Shown here one piece after another: positions 49,515-61,280 of a stretch of 64,000 nucleotides of DNA. The DNA lies in contig CM067369.1 in the NCBI GenBank assembly GCA_034401795.1, positions 188,130,742-188,194,741 on the forward strand, written 5' to 3'. Every line of letters begins with the position of its first letter. Position 1 is the stretch's first letter. The notes beneath the pieces were generated by a model. That model did not search any database and had not been told where the DNA came from. It worked only from the letters and a program-made list of their open reading frames with translations. The position numbers and the translations under genes are program-made. The DNA comes from Chaetoderma sp. LZ-2023a. Lineage: Eukaryota; Mollusca; Caudofoveata; Chaetodermatida; Chaetodermatidae.

Positions 49515-49613
49515 AGCTGATCCTGGAGCGGTGGTTAGTCGTTAAGACATACTCTCCCTACGTGCTGTAGGGAGAGTATGTCTTAACGACTAACCACCGC
49601 TCCAGGATCAGCT
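49515..49613. repeat. Perfect 47-bp inverted repeat with 5-bp loop
   Basis: The arm at 49515-49561 (AGCTGATCCTGGAGCGGTGG onward) is exactly inverted at 49567-49613; the loop is GTGCT. It sits within a MITE-B copy, where the related 18.5-kb copy reads CTGAGCTGAC without it. Confidence 0.85.
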
Positions 49614-49619
49614 TTAGAA

Positions 49620-49770
49620 AAAGTTAACTTGTTTCCAGAACAAAATAAAACGTACTGTTAAATAGTTTTAACATAATTGGGTCGGAAGACATCCAATCCA
49701 ATGATGTTCAAAATATTCAACAGAACATTTCTTACATCGTGTTCAAAATTTTACTAACTAATATGTTACT
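49620..49770. mobile_element. MITE-B, partial core
   Basis: TGTTAAATAGTTTTAACATA and GATGTTCAAAATATTCAACA with a deleted centre (GGAAGACATCCAATCC). Confidence 0.65.
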
Positions 49771-50000
49771 GTTCTGAAAGCCTGTTATATTATTTCTGCG
49801 TTACAAGTAGTCCTGCTGCATAGGCACGTTAGATGGAACACTTTCGTTTTGTTATCCTAAAGTTAGGATTCCATTAATGTGTATGCGCATGCGTATCCGT
49901 ATGTGTATCCGAATGAGTGATTCCATTTGTACGTATGCGTATACGTATCCGAAAGCAGTGAATTTATTCAATTCTATGACAATCATGTGTGCTGCTGCTG

Positions 50001-50054
<54 letters not shown>

Positions 50055-50321
50055 TTTTCTTTTTCTTTTAAAAATCCGACGCTGACGCAGTCGGATACAC
50101 TTCCCGGAGGAACTCCTTTAAAAAGGCTTGCAAACCCCCATAAAAAATCGGTTGAAATAGCAGGCTTTATTAATAGAATAACAATACAAACCTAACATGT
50201 CAAAACAGTGCAAGCTAAAATACTCTATTATCATATACCACAACCGTGGCATAACTACATAGAAAACATAATTAATAAAGAGCTGATAACATAACATAAT
50301 TCAACAAAGACATTGCTATTT

Positions 50322-50590
50322 GCACACCGTGCAGTAGTAGGCCCAAATGGCGAGCATAGCTAACCAACAAGTGGTAAAGCCACTCATCAATAATTAGCAG
50401 TAAGCTACTGCTAATCATTGATGCCATTGAGCCGATTCATGACCGGCAGGCTAAGTAGATCATATGTAGTTTAACGTAGCACACCGTATAGTAGTAGGGC
50501 CAAATGGCGAGCGCAGCTCACCAACAAGTGGCAAGGTGACTCCTCAATAAGTAACAAAAAGTCACTCATTGACGCCAGTTAGCCGATTAT
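50322..50590 (-). repeat. Tandem duplication in the LINE 3' UTR
   Basis: GCACACCGT.AGTAGTAGG.CCAAATGGCGAGC recurs with a period of 158 bp (50322 and 50480); the second copy is shorter. A local palindrome TTAGCAGTAAGCTACTGCTAA lies in the first. Confidence 0.75.
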
Positions 50591-50978
50591 TAAATACCCA
50601 ACGGACGTAGTAGCCTTTATATAATATAATGCACAAAGCAAACGTATACAAACTATGACTACTTAGATGGCGCTCTGGGTTCACATTCTAAATTTACTTC
50701 ATTGTAAGTTTTTGCAAATTACCCTGGAACAAATACACCTACAGTAAATATTTACAACATGAAGCTAATTGTAAGATATCACACTCTGTTAACTTGAAAA
50801 TCGGATCACCTCCAGAATATTGACATAATGCTCATTTGATATTTAAATATTCTGATCCTAAGGTTAGGATATTCGTCAAGATTAGAGTCTCCTAAGGCAG
50901 TACAATTTTAAAATAAAGGCAATTAAACTAAATTAAAATAGCATTTATCAATATACAGCAAGCATTGAGTGTGCTAGC

Positions 50979-53900
50979 TTATACAAGTTCCGCTTCTGAT
51001 ATTTTTAGATATCCGTATTCAATTGATACTAGGCCAGTTTTGCACCATACGTCTTTAAATCTACTTTCTCTCCCATGTTCTACTAGCCTGTAAAATTCAC
51101 AATGAATGCAGTTTATCAACAATGATCGAAATATAGCTTGTATGGCTCTCTGATGGTTGTTGCCGGTTTTATCTCTGGCCTCTGAACACCGATGCTTCCA
51201 GATGGCCCACACTCCTACAGATAACAGGGTTATTAACAATTCTTTCTCCTTGCTATTAATGATTCGTCCGATAGTTGAGCAGTCTTTGAACAAAATTGTT
51301 TCAGCCACTAAATTCACATATTTGGTTCCAAATTTAGCAAGGAGCATATTGATATATACCCAAAAGCCTGTAGTTATGCGACACTGAGAAATAGATGGTC
51401 TATCGTTTCCTCCTCAGTATTACATAATAAGCACCGGTCTGTACTTGATATTTTACACATATAAGTAAGATGACCGACCCATAGCCTTCGATGGAGTAAT
51501 CGCCAGTCCAGGTCCCGTGCATTTCCTGGTAGACAAGGTAGGTGTATTGATACATCATCATTATCACGAATCAACTCGTTGCCCCAAAGACGTTGCTCTA
51601 AGGCATCTTCCCAACAATTGGGCTGTGGCATTGATCGTGTAAATATTTTTTAAGGCTTCGAGCTGTTCTTTATATACATTTGGAATCTTTTGATGATTAG
51701 GTGGCAATTTATTGCACATAAATAAACATTCTACTGGAAATGGGTCAACGTACCTTTGGAGAAGTGCCCTTGAAACACTTGACCAAGATGAGTTTGAAGT
51801 AAGTAACTTATTCAAGAATTTCAATTTTAAAGAAGCACACTTTGCTGAAACATTAACCAAATCCAGGCCTCCGGCATGCTTTTCATTGGTGAGGATTGAC
51901 TGTGATACTAAATGGGCTTTGTCCTCCCATAAGAAGGACAAAAGTAACGTGTTGATCTTTGATTCTACTGATTTGGGCATATGAACTACAGAAGCGGTAT
52001 ACCACAGTCCAGATAAAATTAAATTATTACGGACAAATGTCCTGCCAAAGACAGTTAGGCGACGTCGTTTCCAATTTAGTAATGCACACTTTAGCTTGGA
52101 TATCCTTTCTTCCCAGTTTAGTAATACATTTTGTTCTCTACTAAAGTAAAGACCCAAAATTTTTATGACATCATTTGAGCAGTTAATATCCATCACATTA
52201 TCAGTTCTGCCCTTCCAATCGCCCAAAAACAATCCCGTAGATTTATCTTTATTGACTTTAAGTCCTGATGCCTTTTGAAAATATGTTAATACTCCATTTA
52301 AAATTCTAAAATCCGTATTTTTACCCGCAAACACAGTCGTATCATCTGCATATTGAGAAACCTTTAGTGGCCTTTCTACGCCACGTATACATATTCCTTG
52401 AAAGTCATTGCGTTGCCTCAATGTGGCCCCCAACGATTCCATAGCTATGACGAATAGAAGCGGGGACAGTGAGCAACCCTGTCTGACACCTCGTTCCAAC
52501 ACTACAGGTTTGGATAGCTGATAGTTAACTAAATAGCAACTTGTTATATCAGTATATAAAATATTGACCCATTTAATAAATCTTGAACCAAAGCCAATAT
52601 GGTCTAAAGACTTAAACAAGAAATCCCATTCTAGTCTGTCAAACGCCTTCTCGTTATCAAGTGCTATTTTTGCTGCTGGGATACAATCCTTTTCAACTAA
52701 TTGAATAAGGTCCCGTATAAGCAAAGTGTTGTTTAATATTGATCTTCCTGGCACAGAGCAGGTTTGATCATCATGAATGACTTCGCCTAGGACTGCGCCA
52801 AGTTTTAATGTTAGTGCCCGAGTAATAATCTTATAATCTACACAGAGTAGAGAGATTGGTCTATAATTCTGTATTTTATTTCTGTCACCCCTCTTGTATA
52901 TAAGCCGAACATATGCTTGGGCCATCGATGTAGGGAGATGTCCTTGCTTAAAAATGCTGGTTGCTATTTTTCTAATACTGGCCCAAATATGTGCCAGAAT
53001 GTTTGATAAAATTCAACTGGAAGTCCGTCACATCCAGGAGACCTTTCTAACTTCATACCTTTGAGGGATTTTGTCAAATCATCAATTGTTATTGATTGGT
53101 CACAGCTTTCGCGACATGAATCTGGAAGTCTTTTCGTTATATTAGCTAAAACATCTCTAATTGCAGTTTCCTCGCTTCCCTCAGATTTATACAATGATTT
53201 GTAAAATTCGGATACTGTTTCAATCATTTCTGCATTTGAGCACACTGATACTCCATCATTAGGCTTCAGTGAGCGCATTAATTTCTCTATACCTCTTGCT
53301 TTTTCCAAGTTACAAAAGTAACGTGTAGGCTTTTCGCCCTCGGTGTGCATTTGTGCTCTTGACCTTATTTTGGCACCATCAAACTGATATTGCTCTATTT
53401 CATTTAGTCTACCTTTTAATTTAACTAATAGTTCGTAATAATTATATTCCCCCATCATTAATTTTCTTATTAATTTTACACAACGACCTCTGAAGCGCCT
53501 TTTTACGCTTTCGTATTTCACGTGCTTTCCTAATGGAATACTGCCTTGAAATATATTTCAGGTCTGATTTAGCATCTTCCCACCAGTCTGTTATACATTC
53601 ATACGAACATCTTCTTTCATCCCAATGCCTCCAACAACTTTCCACACATTTGCGGTAGCAACTATCTCGTAGCAATGCTACATTAAGTTTCCAAAATCCA
53701 TCTCCTCGTTTGACCCAGTCAGCATTGTCTAATGTGATGGAAAACATATTGTGATCAGAGAAAGTTACTGGTTTTATGTTAGTTTTACACATGTAACCTT
53801 TCAATGAACGTTCTACATAGATCCTGTCTAACCTTGAAGCTAACCTTCCATTGGTTGAAAACCAAGTAAATTCCTGGCCTTCTGGATTTTCAATCCGATA

Positions 53901-54473
53901 AGTGTCTAACAAGCTTTTATTTTCACAAATGTGTTTCAAAATATTATGCGATGTGTCATTAAAATTAGACCTAGAGTTTCTGTCTTTAGCCTCGTCTAAT
54001 ATGCAATTAAAGTCACTGCCCATAATTATGTTTTCAGGCGTTCTGTCTTGAATTATTGTGGAAACATCATTTAGAAATTCACGGCGCAATTGATGAGAGG
54101 TAGGTGCATAAAGGCACATCAAATTTAAACTTGTGTTTAGTACATCAATTGATACATAAATCCATCGTCCATTTGGATCTGATGACGACGATATAACGTC
54201 AACATAGTTGAGACAGCGGGGCAGGATAAGAATGGCCACTCCCGCACTATTATCTTGTGATAAAGAAAAAAAAATCTGCCCTTTTGAAATATCTTTGAGA
54301 GATTCATACACTTCAGCTTTTTGAATTTTGGTCTCTCGTAGAAAAGCAATATCAATTCTCTCATTTGCTAATTCTTCAAGCAAGTGGCGCTGCTTGAATT
54401 CGGTATTTAATCCTCTGCAATTGGTGGTGCAGATAATCATAATTTGTAAAATGATGTTTACAACCGCCATCAT
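50979..54473 (-). pseudogene. LINE ORF2: AP endonuclease and reverse transcriptase, at least four frameshifts
   Basis: Would nick target DNA and copy the LINE RNA in place. The endonuclease (about 54473-53750) shows TTNCRGLN, LRETKIQ, GSDFNCILD, SRLDRIYV and the catalytic SDHNMF. RT (about 52925-52100) shows NYRPISLL, PGRSILNN, ALDNEKAFDRLEW, RQGCSLSPLLF and YADDTTVF. A C-terminal CLLCNTEEETIDHLF is a zinc-finger-like zf-RVT motif near 51400. The frame shifts near 53446 (G run), 52970 (A run), 51600 and 51370, so no full protein is made from this copy. Catalytic residues otherwise look preserved, implying recent decay or homopolymer sequence errors. Confidence 0.85.
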
Positions 54474-54718
54474 TAGATTAACTAGATTTGGGGTTTTTAG
54501 CTCGTTTCTTAGACCATTTACCTAATTTTCCTGCGAATTCAATATTTCCTAGTTCTACCACAGACAAATATTCATATTTGGAAATATCAGAATCATGGCG
54601 CAGTAGACGATTTTTCACGCCTCTCGCCGTTACATATGGCACTAACACTTCACCCCCTTCTGATCGGTACATTACCATTTTATCTTTCATCTGTGAACTG
54701 TGTTTGAATGGACACATC

Positions 54719-55831
54719 TCATTCTGCAACTGACATTGTATCATCATCCATATCATTTACTTCAATCTCAGATTCTGAGCTATTGTCTTCTTTATGACGC
54801 TTATTCCTACTTAAGTAACATTTGGCAGGAGCATCATTTACCATATCTTCAAGCTGACTTAAATCAAGTGGGCGTAGCGGAAAATCGACTGAACTTTCTG
54901 TCTTCTGAGTCCTAAACTTATCCTGTCCTAATTTTAATTCATCTTCTAAGGAATTGTAAACTGGCTCTTCTGTAAGATCATCATTTTCCTGCGTGTCTTT
55001 TACAGCAACGTTTGGCTCCACTGCATTTTGGGTATTTTCTTGACTTAAGGTTATACCCTCCTCTAATACATGAATTTCATCAACTGTAGTTACTTTAACA
55101 GGATTTGATGATTTGTTTGTGTCATTTACAGTGGCATGAATCAAAACAACAGCTTCCGTAGCGGTTGCTTCAGAAGCATTTGACTCAGTTGCATCCTTTA
55201 ATGGGCGATTATCTCCTGATACTGAGGGCTTGTTTTGATTTTTTGGACAGCGCCATTTAAAATGGTCAACTGAACCACAGAGCACACATTTGTTTCGATT
55301 GGGACAATCTGTTGCCAAATGGTCAGTACTTAGGAAGATCCGGCATTCTTTAATTTGCCCTCTATACCATAAGGGCAGGACAAAGCTGCCATCAAGCGTC
55401 AATCTGCTTGGTAAAGGGCTATCCACTTTATCAAACCAAATACGTCTTACACCGTTTTCTAGCGTTCTGTCAAAGGGATACGTTTCCCGTTCAATCCTTT
55501 GCACTTTGCCATACTTCTTGAGTTCACTCATGATTCTGTCATCTGGAATATCTAGTGGAACTTTCATCTTCACTAGCAACCTATCTGACTCGATTTCCTC
55601 TACGTTACAAACTTCCCCTTTTACAATAAGAACATCTTCCAGAAGCTTTTCCTTGACCCCCTCATTTGACACTGTTACATTCCATACAGTTTTAGTAACA
55701 TTGATAAGCCCCTGCAAAGTAGCAGGTCCCGCGCCAACGACGTCTTTTAACCCATGATACACGTCGATAGCCGTGACACCCCACCCCTTAGTTGTTATTT
55801 TAAGGCTTAGGGTACGCTTATAGGTTGCCAT
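54719..55831 (-). CDS. LINE ORF1 RNA-binding protein, intact (370 aa)
   Basis: The start at 55831 lies in ACCATGG, an excellent context, and the frame is open to 54719. The N-terminal half (about 70-180) has an RRM-like layout (RLLVKMKVPLDIPDDRIMSE, GKVQRIERETYPF). Then come a degraded zinc knuckle (CRIFLSTDHLATDC, second Cys replaced by Phe) and a canonical CX2CX4HX4C knuckle (CVLCGSVDHFKWRC). The C-terminal 150 residues are acidic and low-complexity. ORF1 proteins of L1/Tx1 LINEs coat the element RNA. It is intact although ORF2 is broken. About 245 bp separates ORF1 and ORF2. Confidence 0.85.
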   Translation of the reverse strand: MATYKRTLSLKITTKGWGVTAIDVYHGLKDVVGAGPATLQGLINVTKTVWNVTVSNEGVKEKLLEDVLIVKGEVCNVEEIESDRLLVKMKVPLDIPDDRIMSELKKYGKVQRIERETYPFDRTLENGVRRIWFDKVDSPLPSRLTLDGSFVLPLWYRGQIKECRIFLSTDHLATDCPNRNKCVLCGSVDHFKWRCPKNQNKPSVSGDNRPLKDATESNASEATATEAVVLIHATVNDTNKSSNPVKVTTVDEIHVLEEGITLSQENTQNAVEPNVAVKDTQENDDLTEEPVYNSLEDELKLGQDKFRTQKTESSVDFPLRPLDLSQLEDMVNDAPAKCYLSRNKRHKEDNSSESEIEVNDMDDDTMSVAE

Positions 55832-55964
55832 GGTGGTTTATCAAAGGAGGAACCCCATACTACTACAATATATAATAAATATATACTTATATAACACCAG
55901 GACGTCAGGGAAAGAGCTAAACACTAAATAAATAGTGTCCCCTTTTGAAACCCTGACGTCTACC

Positions 55965-56098
55965 AACAAATATACGAATAGAGAGTACAGTCGTATATTT
56001 GTTAGTTTGAACCACTTTCTAAGTGGTTCACTAACACCTAGCCGATTAAAGTATACTAACAAATATATGAATAGATAGTACAGTCATATATTTGTTAG
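55965..56098 (-). repeat. Twin hairpins in the LINE 5' UTR
   Basis: AACAAATATACGA...TCGTATATTTGTT (55965-56007) and AACAAATATATGA...TCATATATTTGTT (56056-56098) are two copies of one stem-loop about 91 bp apart, with a compensating change in the stem (C/G to T/A). A further short hairpin (ACCACTTTCTAAGTGGT) lies between. Confidence 0.75.
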
Positions 56099-56934
56099 TC
56101 TGTTCGAGTTGACCGGGGACAGCCAACTGACTATAAGGATTTATATAGTTAAAGAACTAGGCTTGTGCTTACAATTGACAAAGGAATTAAATCCACTCAC
56201 TCAAGCGATCTTGCCAAATATAATGCGCTAGCCTACGAACTATAGAAATAGCGGACTGGCGCGGGGAGAAATGTATTGCATTGACCACAGTAAGAGGAGC
56301 CCTATTAAATGGTGGAAATCGCCAGCTAAGAGGAATGCCTTTAGAAAATGTAGACACAAAATGCGCTCCAACCAAGACAAGAATTTGCAAATTAAACATA
56401 AAGTTTGAAAGGAAATACTAATACGAAATATATGTATAGAATTTATCTACAAAATCGCGCTAGAAACTAGCAAGCAAATTCGGGCAGCAATTGCAGAGCT
56501 AAATATCACTTCGACTACTACTACTACTACCAACACCACTACCATCCCATGCCCACCTCCACCGGCTGTGTGTCTGATCTGTGTTTGTAATTGGCGTTTT
56601 CATGATCTGGATTGCTGGCATCAAAGAGGCTTTGACTATTTTCTAAATAATTCTATCAGCCTTTCACATTCCAGCGCGCTTACTATGAATTTAAGTTTTA
56701 TTTTGGAGCACGTGAATGACACAATAATAACGTCATTTACAAGGAATCCCACATCCGAATGCTGTTCGTATCCGAATGAAATCGCTACATGTAGCGATCG
56801 GATTCGGATACGGACAGGTTTCGCATACGCATACGGATATATGGAATCATGCTATCTATTTGTAATTGTAGCAAAAATAAGTTCGGATACGCATACGCAT
56901 ACGGATACGCATACGCGTTAATGGAATCCTAGCT

Positions 56935-57755
<821 letters not shown>

Positions 57756-57852
57756 TTAATGGAATCCTAGCTTAATTCTTATATCGCAGAACATAAGTCC
57801 AGATTTTTTAAAGGATATAGTGCTTCGCCGTATACGTTTCTTTCACACTAAA

Positions 57853-58219
57853 GCTAGGGTTCCATAAGTGCGGGTGTGGATACAGATTCGCTAGGCGTAT
57901 GCGTTTTGGGGTGCGGAATGCCCGCGTTGTTTGCCTCCATATAAGCGGCGTAATATATGCGTTTATTCTTTCGCTGGGGAGACCGAGAGGGAAACATGCC
58001 TCCGACAATTCGCATTTGACGTCATTTTATGGATCTCGCACGCGGATGCGAGAGCCGAGCGTCTGGATCGCTACATGTAGCGATTGAGAAAATCGCTTCC
58101 GCATCCGCATGTCGTTCCGGCGTCCGCTTCCGCACATATGGAATCACACATATTAAAGTTAATGATATTCGATTTCTACCGCATCCGCATCCGCGATCCG
58201 CGCTTATGGATTCCTAGCT
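57853..58219. mobile_element. Family W copy 3, diverged
   Basis: GCTAGGGTTCCATAAGTGCG at the left and CGCTTATGGATTCCTAGCT at the right. The GCATCCGC words replace GCATACGG. The same 18-bp palindrome ATCGCTACATGTAGCGAT is at about 58068. No (CTA)n array. Confidence 0.65.
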
Positions 58220-58357
58220 TTGGTTCGTCTGTCGAATACTATATTGTCGCAGAACAGCGGTTAACAGCGGTTTTGACCGAACGTCAAAATAGTCTTATCC
58301 TAGTCTGTAGATGGGCACTGGGTATGAATAGATATGGATTTTTAAACTATTAGGGGC

Positions 58358-58931
58358 CGAACCCACCTTGTGTCAAATTGACTCCTTAATGGTCAGGGTC
58401 TTCGCAAAGCACTCTGCAGTGGTTGCGAGGTGTGTCTATTTGGAGGCCGAGGGCAGCGCATTTTTGACAATTTACCACTGGAATGACTGGCTCGGTAACC
58501 GAGCCAGTCATTCCAGTGGTAGATTTTCAAAAATACTCTTCTTTCGGCCTGAAAACGGACAATGGATAAGCGAAAACTTGAATTTTCTTTTTCAATACCA
58601 TGTTGGTGGTCAGGCCGACCAAAACGGCACCAGCAGTGGCCATGAAAAATGTCCAGCAGAAAGCTATTTTTGTAAATTTACAAAAAAATCATGTCTTCTT
58701 ATCCTACGTAAATTTGGTCCGATATGCAGGACAACAGATGCCTATTTTGGGGTGAATTTCACTTGTAAACATACAAAAAATAGTTTTTACTGGCATGCAA
58801 ATGGTCATTCACTCAGCAAAAATGTAAATTTTACTGGAAATCATTACCACTAAGGGAGTAATTGATAGACATATAGGCCATAAGTAGTATTTTGAACGCT
58901 TTGAGGCGCTGTAGACACAAGAATGGGTTAA
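58358..58931. mobile_element. MITE-T, long form
   Basis: Left AACCCACCTTGTGTCAA (target altered to CGAA); right TAGACACAAGAATGGGTTAA. Core palindrome GGCTCGGTAACCGAGCC near 58500, plus extra internal sequence of about 200 bp with TTTGTAAATTTACAAA. Confidence 0.7.
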
Positions 58932-59513
58932 TTCTGCTAATATGGTATACGAAATTATTATTACGAACCTGCCCTAGACTGGTCCCAAATTACCAATTTG
59001 CCATGGTCCATGTCTTGGACCATTTAACGAAACCCCGTCACAAGTGCGTGGAAAACGTGACCACGCATTCGGAATCTCAAGTTTGTCTAGTCCGAAGAAT
59101 GCGATCTGTAACTATGGATTAAACGGTGGAGGAAGTGTCTTCCCGTATCCACTTACGCCGGGCAATTATATACTTTTTAAAGCTACCACTAATCATGTAC
59201 AGTGAAAACCTACTAGTGTTTGATTTGAATAAAATGTCGCGGAAAGTTGTTGTTATTTTAACAGCAACGGGTATTATCTACATAATTTTTAAACTTGATA
59301 CAAATACGTATTTCTAGGCGCAAGAGTAGACGCGTTCTCATATGCAGGTCACGAGAAATGACTCTCGGGAATTCCGGTCAAGTGTCAACCGTTGATCGGG
59401 TACGCAACAGATGAGAGGTCAGGCGAGGGAGTTAGAAGCTCAAATACTAGATGGGTTTTAACGCTTTGAACCCGAAATCCCAAAACACAAATATCCTTTG
59501 CGATTTGATAATT
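58932..59513. other. Unassigned sequence
   Basis: No exon or repeat family recognised. Confidence 0.4.
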
Positions 59514-59615
59514 ATTATGTTGAATATTTTGACACTAATTTCACTGGAAGCTGTTGCTGCCTATATGGCAGCAACAGCTTTCTGTCAAATTAATTTCAAA
59601 ATATTCAGTAAGTGA
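59514..59615. mobile_element. MITE-A core, well preserved
   Basis: TTGAATATTTTGACACTAAT and ATTAATTTCAAAATATTCAG around AGCTGTTGCTGCC / GGCAGCAACAGCT. Confidence 0.75.
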
Positions 59616-59749
59616 CCAGTATGGTACCACACATAGAAATTGAGATTCTGCGTAATACAGGGATCAAGGCGTTAAAATGTATTTACCGGTATCGAATTAA
59701 TTCATTAACACTCAAATCAGAAACGACAAATTCTTATGATGTAAGGAAT

Positions 59750-59835
59750 ATTCTGTTGAATATTTTGAAACGAAGGTGTTTGATAGCCGTTGCTGCCTAT
59801 GACAGCAACAACTGCTAGTCAGATTACTTTATTAT
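59750..59835. mobile_element. MITE-A core, decayed right arm
   Basis: CTGTTGAATATTTTGAAACG and GTTGCTGCC...GACAGCAAC; the right arm is only partly kept. Confidence 0.55.
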
Positions 59836-60285
59836 TTTAATATGTATTATTAATTAAAATTTGACAGCTTTCGCGTCTAGTCGCTTTGAAATTGAGACAC
59901 TGGAGTGACTGGACGTCCAATGGTCAACCAATTAAAGGGCAACATTCGTAATGAGTACGTATCTAATACTCATTAAAGGTGCATATTCACAGTAAAATTT
60001 CTGAAAATAAAATTGTTTAAATTATACACTTTTAGAGGCTTAAACTGTGAGCCTATATGTAATGAAACGAAATAAATCTTAACATATGATGATTCCATTC
60101 CATATAAATTAATATAATTTTTTAAGTTGTGAAATTGAAATAGAAGCACATAATTTAAGCTTATAAAAGTATGCAATTTTACCAATTTTATTTTTCAATC
60201 ATTCTGGTGTGAATGTGCCCCTTTAACTCCTTGGAAACGATTTTAACACTAAACATTGAATTCCCATAATCCCAATTTTACCGGT
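59836..60285. other. Unassigned AT-rich sequence
   Basis: A short inverted repeat (ACTCATTA.. and TAATGAGT-like words) lies near 59950-59975. No gene recognised. Confidence 0.4.
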
Positions 60286-60530
60286 AAGCTGTTGAATATT
60301 TTGAACAGCTCACGCTTAAGTTAGTTTCAAAATATTCAACAGAATGAGTATTATATTGTGTCATATCGCGTATTCAGCAAAAACGTGCTATTTAGACGAT
60401 TACTGTCTGACCGTTGTCCTTTTCGTGTTATTTGCCCGTGATCTCGGCTAACAAGTGACGTATTTCGATTAGACTATGACGTCAGATATGGGGTCTGCTT
60501 GATCGACAGACCAGATACATCCATTGGACA
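60286..60530. mobile_element. MITE-A, partial, one TGACGTCA
   Basis: AGCTGTTGAATATTTTGAA, a deleted centre, then TTAGTTTCAAAATATTCAAC; TGACGTCA at 60477-60484. Confidence 0.65.
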
Positions 60531-61040
60531 TTCATATTTACATCGAGAAATACAGAACATGCTCTCAGACGGTATCCATTTGTAGAATTTATGAGCGTAC
60601 GCGCGTGTGCGTACGTACGTGAGCGAGCGTGCGCGTGTCATGTGCGTATCGGAATCTAAGTTGACATGTATCTAAGCAGCATGGCGGTGGGAGATTGTTT
60701 GGAGGTAAAACATCTTCGGACCCTGCAAGCAGCGAGTGTCAGGAAACACGATGCGTTCGATTAGTTAGTCATATCATGTCTGATATCTGCTCAGTGATTC
60801 ATTCAGAACGGTAGATAGGCTACTACGCTATTCCATAGCAGGTACAGATAGCAATCTAGTTATAATATCTGCCTCCATGTTGCAGATCGAGCTTATCTTT
60901 GAAGGACGCAGTTTTTTCATGAATGATACGATGATAAATGTGGCGCTACTTTGGATACTCTCTTCCTCTCTCAACCCTTCTCTTTCCCATATCGTCATCC
61001 ATTTTCTATACTTTTCAACTTTGCATCTATTCATCCACAC
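60531..61040. other. Unassigned sequence with a short GCGT/ACGT patch
   Basis: 60596-60640 is rich in GTACGTACGT and GCGTGCG. Otherwise nothing recognised. Confidence 0.4.
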
Positions 61041-61170
61041 ATTCTACCCACCCAGCCCCTCTCCCTCCCTCTGTCTCCCTCTCTCATCCTCCTCCCCACC
61101 CCATCATCCACTCCACCAACCCTCCTACACATCATCACCATTCACCATCCCTCTCCCTCTCTACCTGCCC
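61041..61170. repeat. Polypyrimidine tract
   Basis: CCTCTCCCTCC and CCACCC words with rare purines. Overlapping open frames are artefacts. Confidence 0.8.
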
Positions 61171-61280
61171 ACCTCGCTCGCGTTGGGATCGATCGATCGC
61201 TGAACTCTCTGACTACCAATTTCCAGAAAACTATACAGGTAAGCTATTGAATATTTTGGAACTAATTTGACTGGGCGATG
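61171..61280. mobile_element. MITE-A, left part only
   Basis: TCGCGTTGGGATCGATCGAT, CCAGAAAACTATACAGGTAA and the left arm TTGAATATTTTGGAACTAAT; it breaks off after GACTGGGCG. Confidence 0.65.

Larger units (their letters stand above)
50052..56512 (-). mobile_element. Tx1/L1-like LINE, about 6.5 kb, full length
   Basis: On the reverse strand: a 5' UTR (55832-56512), ORF1 (intact), ORF2 with endonuclease and reverse transcriptase (frameshifted), a 3' UTR with a 158-bp tandem duplication, and an A-rich tail (50052-50070, AAAAGAAAAAGAAAAAA on the element strand). CTA/TAG trinucleotide repeats abut both ends. RT motifs resemble the Tx1 group of L1, some of whose members insert at specific microsatellites or RNA genes. 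Confidence 0.85.
49864..56934. mobile_element. Family W copy 1, split by a Tx1-like LINE
   Basis: The left end TAGGATTCCATTAATGTG with GTATCCG words at 49864-49960, then the start of the (CTA)n array to 50052. The right part resumes at 56513 with (CTA)n and ends in CGCGTTAATGGAATCCTAGCT at 56934. Contains the 18-bp palindrome ATCGCTACATGTAGCGAT at about 56782. Without the LINE it would be about 610 bp. Confidence 0.7.

Noticed and set aside
51712..52144. Plus-strand frames within the Tx1-like LINE
   Set aside because: Shadows of the reverse-strand RT.
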